Below are positions 59,896 to 64,000 of a stretch of 64,000 nucleotides of DNA, one piece after another. The translations under genes and the position numbers were made by a program. Each line of letters begins with the position of its first letter. Position 1 is the first letter of the stretch. The DNA is from Anammoximicrobium sp964486845 (GTDB lineage: Bacteria > Planctomycetota > Planctomycetia > Pirellulales > Pirellulaceae): assembly GCA_964486845.1 (NCBI GenBank), contig CAZAQY010000012.1, positions 1 to 64,000 of the forward strand, given 5' to 3'. The notes under the pieces are model-generated. The model had not been told where the DNA came from and ran no database searches. It worked only from the letters and a program-made list of their open reading frames with translations.

Positions 59896-59995
59896 GAGGC
59901 TGTGAAAAAATTGGGACAGGCACCTCGCAGCCCCCTGTTTTCTCAGGGATTGGCGCGGTGCCAGCTCGGAGCCAGTCCCATTTTTTCACAGCCTC
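59896..59995. repeat. 100-bp MITE-like element
   Basis: Arms at 59896-59917 and 59975-59995 are inverted copies differing by one base in an A-run (GAGGCTGTGAAAAAAT, then TGGGAC). A second pair, AGGCACC and GGTGCC, lies inside. Weak complementarity extends outward on both sides. There is no coding content. Confidence 0.8.
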
Positions 59996-60064
59996 GGAGC
60001 GTGCCCCTGGATAAAATCGTGCCGCGAGATCGTGCCCCGACATGGATACGTGGGAGAACACCTC

Positions 60065-61414
60065 ATGAGTGATCGGCCAAGCGTCGCAGCGGGCGACTTG
60101 AGGCAATGGCAGCGGAGGATTTTCTGGTCGGTCTGGGTGACGTACGCGGCCTACTATCTGTGCCGTTACAACATGCCGGTGGCGAAGACGACCTTGTGCC
60201 AGACCTACGCGTGGGACGCGGAGCGGTTCGGCATCGTCCTTTCGGCGCTGACCTTGATGTACGCCCTGGGGCAGTTCGTCAACGGCCAGTTGGCCGATCG
60301 TTTCGGCAGCCGCATGATCGCCAGCCTGGGAGTCCTCGGCTCGGTAGTGATGAACCTGGCGGTGTTCGTGTTGCTGTTGGTGGCCGCCCCTGGCGCGGCC
60401 GACCCGCAACGGGTGCTGACGCTGTTGGCGGTTTTCTGGGGGATCAACGGGTTCTTGCAGGCCATGGGATGGACGCCGATGGTGAAGGTCATGGCCCATT
60501 GGTACCCGGTGAGCCGGCGCGGCAAGATCATGGGGATGATGGGGACCTGCTACCAGTTCGGCGGTGCGCTCGCGACCCTCGTAGCCCTGTTCCTGGTGGG
60601 CTACTTTGCGCAGGAACTGGGCGGCGATTGGCGCATCGTGTTCTTGGTTCCGGCGATCCTGCTGGCTGTGGTCGGCGTGTTTTTTTTCTTGCTGATCCGG
60701 AACCGGCCCGAGGACGTGGGCCTGCCGGCGGTGAACCTGGACGAGGACCCTTTGCGGACCGCGGGCAGCGGGTCGGGGCCGACCATCGCCGCCAACGTGC
60801 TGAGGACCTTGACGAACCCGTACCTGTGGATCCTGGCTTGGACCTTCTTTCTCCTGGACGTGAACCGCTACGGGTTCGTCAACTGGCTGCCGGCGTTCCT
60901 CGACGCCCAAGGCATCGGCGACGCCGCGCCTCTGCTGGCGAACTTCAAGAAGGCGATGACGCTGTGTATTCACCCCCTGGCGGGTTCGGCCGGTGCGATC
61001 CTGGCGGGCTGGGCCAGCGACCGGTTTTTCGGCGGCCGGCGGGCACCGGTGATGGTCGCGCTGCTGGTCCTGCTGGGTGTCTTCTCCATCCTCTTCCCCT
61101 ACCTCGATCCGACAAACACGACCCTGGTCGTGCTCGTCGTGGCGGCGGTCGGTTTCTGCACCTACGGGCCTCACATCCTGATGGTCGGCCACGCGGCTCA
61201 GGACTTCGGCAAGAAGTCGGGCGCCGCGGGCGCCGCGGGGTTCATCGACGCGATGGGATATGTCGGTGCAACGCTGGCCGGCTGGGGAGCGGGCAGGCTG
61301 ATCAAGTCGCAGGGATACGAGATCACCTTCGTCACTTTCGGGTCTGCCGCCTTCCTCGCGGCCCTGCTGGCCTGTATGATCTGGAAGGCGCGACCGCAAA
61401 CCACAAGCGGCTGA
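60065..61414 (+). CDS. MFS transporter, organophosphate:phosphate antiporter type
   Basis: The 449-residue protein has twelve hydrophobic segments and the OPA-family openings YAAYYLCRYNMPVAKT and ALGQFVNGQLADRFGSR (the loop 2-3 motif). NGFLQAMGWTPMVKVMAHWY is very typical of GlpT/UhpT-type carriers. It probably exchanges a sugar phosphate or glycerol 3-phosphate for phosphate at the inner membrane. The ATG at 60065 follows GGGAG. The next gene begins four bases after its stop, so the two form an operon. Confidence 0.9.
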   Translation: MSDRPSVAAGDLRQWQRRIFWSVWVTYAAYYLCRYNMPVAKTTLCQTYAWDAERFGIVLSALTLMYALGQFVNGQLADRFGSRMIASLGVLGSVVMNLAVFVLLLVAAPGAADPQRVLTLLAVFWGINGFLQAMGWTPMVKVMAHWYPVSRRGKIMGMMGTCYQFGGALATLVALFLVGYFAQELGGDWRIVFLVPAILLAVVGVFFFLLIRNRPEDVGLPAVNLDEDPLRTAGSGSGPTIAANVLRTLTNPYLWILAWTFFLLDVNRYGFVNWLPAFLDAQGIGDAAPLLANFKKAMTLCIHPLAGSAGAILAGWASDRFFGGRRAPVMVALLVLLGVFSILFPYLDPTNTTLVVLVVAAVGFCTYGPHILMVGHAAQDFGKKSGAAGAAGFIDAMGYVGATLAGWGAGRLIKSQGYEITFVTFGSAAFLAALLACMIWKARPQTTSG

Positions 61415-61418
61415 CAAT

Positions 61419-62678
61419 ATGGATTCACGCGAACGAGTTGCCCTGGCCCTGGACCACCAGCAGCCCGACCGGGTGCCCATCGACTACTGGGCCACCTCTT
61501 CGGTCACCGCCCGACTGCTGGAGCATTTCGGACTCTCGACGCAGGAAGAGTTGCTGCAGCACCTCGGCGTCGACTTCCGCTACATCGACGGGCCGAAGTA
61601 CGTCGGGCCGGAGCCTGAGGTACACGAGGACGGCAGCGTCGAGGACCACTGGGGCGTGCCGCGGGTCCGCGTCGAGATTGGATCGGGCGCGCAGGCGAGC
61701 GTCTACCGGGAGGTGCTCCACTTCCCGCTCCAGCAGGCCCAGTCGGTCGCGGAGATTCGGGACTACGCCAAGTGGCCCAGCCCGGACTGGTTCGACTACG
61801 CTTGCGTCGCCCGCCAGGTGGCGGAGGCGCAGCGGACGGGCAAGGTCGTCGTGTTCATGGGCGATCGGATGAACCGCTGCGCGCAGCTCAAGCCGGCCAT
61901 GTACCTCCGCGGCGTCGACCAGATCCTGCTGGACCTCGCGCTTCGGCCCGAGGTCGCCGAGTACATCTTCCGGCGCATCGCCGAGTTTTACCTGGAATAC
62001 GTCCGGCGCACGCTCGAGGCGGGCGGCGGCGGCATCGACGTGCTGATGATGGGCGACGACTTCGGCACCCAGCGGGGACTGTTCATGTCGCCGGCAATGT
62101 GGCGGCGGTTCCTCCGCCCCGGATTCCAGGCGTTCATCGATCTGGGACGGGCGTACGGCTGCAAGGTCGCCCACCATTCCTGCGGCTCGATCAAGCCCAT
62201 CATCCCCGATCTGATTGAATGTGGCCTGGACATCCTCAACGTCATCGGGGCGATCACCGCAGAGGTTCAGATCGTGCTGGCGGAACAGTACCGCCCGCCC
62301 GTCAAGGCGCGGGGGCTCGATCTGCCCATGGGATTGTCGGGCGATCTCGACGGCGCCGAAGGCGAGGACTTGCAGGAAGCGGCCCGGCGGGAACTCCTGG
62401 AAGAAACCGGCTACGCAGCCGCCCGGCTCGAGTGGCTGGGCGAAGGCCCGGCTTCCGCCGGCCTGACCAACGAAGTGTTGATCTTCTTTCTGGCCCGCGA
62501 CTGCCGCAGTGCCGGCAAGGGCGGCGGGGACGCAACGGAGGACATCCAGGTCCATGTCGTCGCCCTCGATCAGGCCGACGCGTGGCTGGAGCGGAAACGG
62601 GCCGGCGGCGTGCTGCTCGACCCGAAGATCTTTGCGGCGATGTACTTCGCCAGGCAGCACGTCCCGTCTGGCGAATAG
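61419..62678 (+). CDS. URO-D-like / NUDIX chimera
   Basis: The 419-residue frame joins two unrelated domains. Residues 1 to about 274 are a uroporphyrinogen-decarboxylase-type barrel of the methyltransferase-like branch (DHQQPDRVPIDYW, VLMMGDDFGTQRG, HHSCGSIKPIIPDLIECGLD), but the last strand and helix, where homologues read NPVQ and so on, are missing. Residues from about 275 are a NUDIX hydrolase (AEQYRPPV, AARRELLEETGY), which lacks its first 40 or so residues. Each half is cut at a structurally awkward place, so this looks like a deletion fusion or an assembly join near 62240, not a designed bifunctional enzyme. Confidence 0.85.
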   Translation: MDSRERVALALDHQQPDRVPIDYWATSSVTARLLEHFGLSTQEELLQHLGVDFRYIDGPKYVGPEPEVHEDGSVEDHWGVPRVRVEIGSGAQASVYREVLHFPLQQAQSVAEIRDYAKWPSPDWFDYACVARQVAEAQRTGKVVVFMGDRMNRCAQLKPAMYLRGVDQILLDLALRPEVAEYIFRRIAEFYLEYVRRTLEAGGGGIDVLMMGDDFGTQRGLFMSPAMWRRFLRPGFQAFIDLGRAYGCKVAHHSCGSIKPIIPDLIECGLDILNVIGAITAEVQIVLAEQYRPPVKARGLDLPMGLSGDLDGAEGEDLQEAARRELLEETGYAAARLEWLGEGPASAGLTNEVLIFFLARDCRSAGKGGGDATEDIQVHVVALDQADAWLERKRAGGVLLDPKIFAAMYFARQHVPSGE

Positions 62679-62687
62679 GAGGTGAAC

Positions 62688-63542
62688 CTACGACGCCACT
62701 TCCTCCATCGCGGCCTTCAACGCCGCAATTCCCTTCGCAATGTCCCCCACCCGGTCGTCGCCCGCTTCGCGTTCGAAGATGTAGTCGCCTTGGTAGTCGG
62801 CCTCCGCCAGAATCCGCACAAAGGCGGCCCAATTGACCTGGCCTGTTCCGACGACCACTTCTTCGCCCCACCGGCCTTTCACTGCGGTTCGCTTGGCATC
62901 CTTGACGTGTACCTGCTGAACGTAGGGCACCAGCTTCCGCAACGCTTCGATCGGTTCGTCCATATCGTACAGGATCAGGTTGGCCGGGTCGAAGTTGACC
63001 GCCACGTTGCCGGCGCCCCGCTGGGCCATCTCGTCCAGGAACAGCAGCAGCGTGTCGGCCGACTCCTGCCCGGATTCCAGCAACAGAGATCCGTCGATCT
63101 CGGCGACCATCTGCGCGAGCGTGGCCACCCGCCCGCTCAGCTTGTCGAAAGCCGGATCGCTGCGCTCGTGGGGCAGAAACCCGGCGTGGGTGCTCACCAG
63201 CTTCAGGCCCAGTTGCCGGGCCAGCGCGGCCGCGGCCGCGGCCAGTTCCTGGTTCCCTGCCCAGTGTTCGTCGGGCACAATTCCGCCCGTCTTGCGAATC
63301 GTCTCGGGCGTGGTGTAGTCTTCACCAAGGGTGGAGAACATGCCGGAGACGATCGAGATTCCCGATTCGCCAAGGATCTGCTGAACGCCCTCCCAGGCGC
63401 CCGGATCATCGCGGTGCGGCGTCAGGCCAAGTTGCACCTTCTTCAGGCCGAGGGCATTTACCTTTGCCGCCAGGTCGTCCGGCCCCGTCGCTTGGAGCGA
63501 CCAACTGCAAACACCGATCTGATCTGCCGTCTGGGTCTTCAT
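62688..63542 (-). CDS. sugar phosphate isomerase/epimerase
   Basis: The 284-residue protein is a cytoplasmic xylose-isomerase-like TIM barrel without a signal. VCSWSLQATGPDDLAAKV, TIRKTGGIV, LLLESGQESADTLL, NFDPANLILYDMDEPIEAL, QQVHVKDAK and FEREAGDD show the metal-site Glu, Asp and His at the strand ends. It converges with the URO-D/NUDIX gene, nine bases apart. GGGAGAC precedes the ATG at 63542; the longer frame has no site. Substrate unknown. Confidence 0.88.
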   Translation of the reverse strand: MKTQTADQIGVCSWSLQATGPDDLAAKVNALGLKKVQLGLTPHRDDPGAWEGVQQILGESGISIVSGMFSTLGEDYTTPETIRKTGGIVPDEHWAGNQELAAAAAALARQLGLKLVSTHAGFLPHERSDPAFDKLSGRVATLAQMVAEIDGSLLLESGQESADTLLLFLDEMAQRGAGNVAVNFDPANLILYDMDEPIEALRKLVPYVQQVHVKDAKRTAVKGRWGEEVVVGTGQVNWAAFVRILAEADYQGDYIFEREAGDDRVGDIAKGIAALKAAMEEVAS

Positions 63543-63651
63543 CGTATCATGTCTCCCTGATAATGAGGCTCGCCACCAGGGAGCCAATATAGCCGATTCG
63601 CCAGAGCGTGCAATCATCGGCTCTCGCTCCTGCGTGTTGGAATCGTCCGAG

Positions 63652-64000
63652 CTAAGGCCGGTCGCGACCATCGGTGAGCCACGCCAGCGAAAATCGCGTG
63701 AAGGTGATCTTGCCATACCCGTCGCGCTCGAACAGGCAGCCGATCGTGCCGTCGGGCAAGACGGTCAGGCAGCAGTAGGCGCTGGATCCCTCATAGATCG
63801 TCTTGGCCACCGGCCAAGTCCGGGCCTCGTCGTAACTCAGCCGCGCCGTGAGGCGGACGCGCTGCTTCGCGTCGCCCGGATTGCAGAACAGGAGCCGATG
63901 CTTGCCGCCCGTCCCGGACGCAAGAACGCCTCAAACTGGGCGAGGATCTGCCGCGTGGAACCACGATAGGAGATGTCGTCGAGCGGAACATCGCGAGAAA
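63652..64000 (-). pseudogene. 3' part of a sialidase-like gene with a frameshift, cut by window edge
   Basis: The last 82 codons read HRLLFCNPGDAKQRVRLTAR, then LSYDEARTWP (Asp-box), CCLTVLPDGTIGCLFERDG and FSLAWLTDGRDRP, the usual end of an exo-sialidase. Upstream, the matching frame changes: SRDVPLDDISYRGSTRQI and LAQFEAFL are encoded in a second frame. Adding one base at about 63920-63921 would join EAFL to ASGTGGKHRL without interruption. The defect is either a real single-base deletion or an assembly error. The 5' part lies beyond the window. Confidence 0.7.

Noticed and set aside
57092..59905. 937-codon plus-strand frame opposite the beta-helix gene
   Set aside because: Antisense of a very GC-rich gene; no motif, and the minus-strand gene has a clear signal peptide and ribosome-binding site.
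61419..62678. Designed bifunctional porphyrin/NUDIX enzyme
   Set aside because: Both halves are missing structural parts at the junction, so an accidental fusion or assembly join is more plausible.

Overview
The window looks like a scaffold from an uncultivated planctomycete, probably Pirellulales-like. The basis is high GC, a DUF1207 outer-membrane protein, many secreted proteins with Tat-type (RR.F) or Sec signals, and a large stock of glycan-handling families: sulfatase, sialidases, beta-helix proteins, Gfo/Idh/MocA oxidoreductase, sugar-phosphate isomerase/epimerases, a CE15 esterase, a heparinase-like protein and a GH42-like protein. A run of exactly 100 N inside a gene (35496-35595) marks a scaffold join, so some small frame defects may be assembly errors rather than real mutations.

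Layout. 0.1-9.2 kb: a deacetylase-like exoprotein, an aquaglyceroporin, two Tat-secreted xylose-isomerase-like proteins, a dihydroorotase-like protein that has lost metal ligands, an orphan ABC ATPase and an M28 peptidase with a PDZ domain. 9.6-18.2 kb: a large beta-helix protein, a transglutaminase-like remnant, a flippase-like membrane protein, tRNA-Ala(GGC) with a visible promoter and terminator, a soluble histidine kinase, a lipoprotein, fragments of a DNA methyltransferase and another gene, and a frameshifted pentapeptide-repeat gene. 18.5-33.2 kb: a glycan-degradation block, mostly on the minus strand (KDG kinase, truncated FAH-family fragment, CE15 esterase, broken beta-helix gene, giant LamG/transglutaminase-like exoprotein, sulfatase, sialidase, Gfo/Idh/MocA protein, truncated glycosidase), with a GNAT/RHH toxin-antitoxin pair embedded in it. 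33.2-48.7 kb: AlgH, FabH-like synthase, heparinase-like protein across the gap, O-methyltransferase, GH42-like protein, an HNH fragment with a small partner, an M19 dipeptidase coupled to a secreted unknown, a cold-shock protein, a secreted unknown coupled to a GH13 amylase, and a Flp pilin. 48.8-54.2 kb: the most interesting block, a tungsten/molybdenum-type aldehyde ferredoxin oxidoreductase with a MoaD-like protein, divergent from an HpcH/HpaI aldolase coupled to two paralogous Cys-rich proteins, then a Tat-secreted sialidase-like protein. 54.5-64 kb: DUF1207 protein, UDP-glucuronate decarboxylase, small protein, beta-helix protein, organophosphate-type MFS transporter, a URO-D/NUDIX chimera, a sugar-phosphate isomerase, and the frameshifted 3' end of a sialidase.

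Two themes run through the window. First, it is rich in short palindromic, MITE-like repeats of several families, two of which recur within these 64 kb. Second, many genes are broken: truncated FAH, beta-helix, glycosidase, methyltransferase and toxin genes, and several single-base frameshifts. The intact genes fit a heterotroph that desulfates, deacetylates and trims complex polysaccharides outside the cytoplasm and processes uronic-acid-derived sugars inside. The aldolase/AOR block could dispose of an aldehyde from one of these routes, but that is inference.
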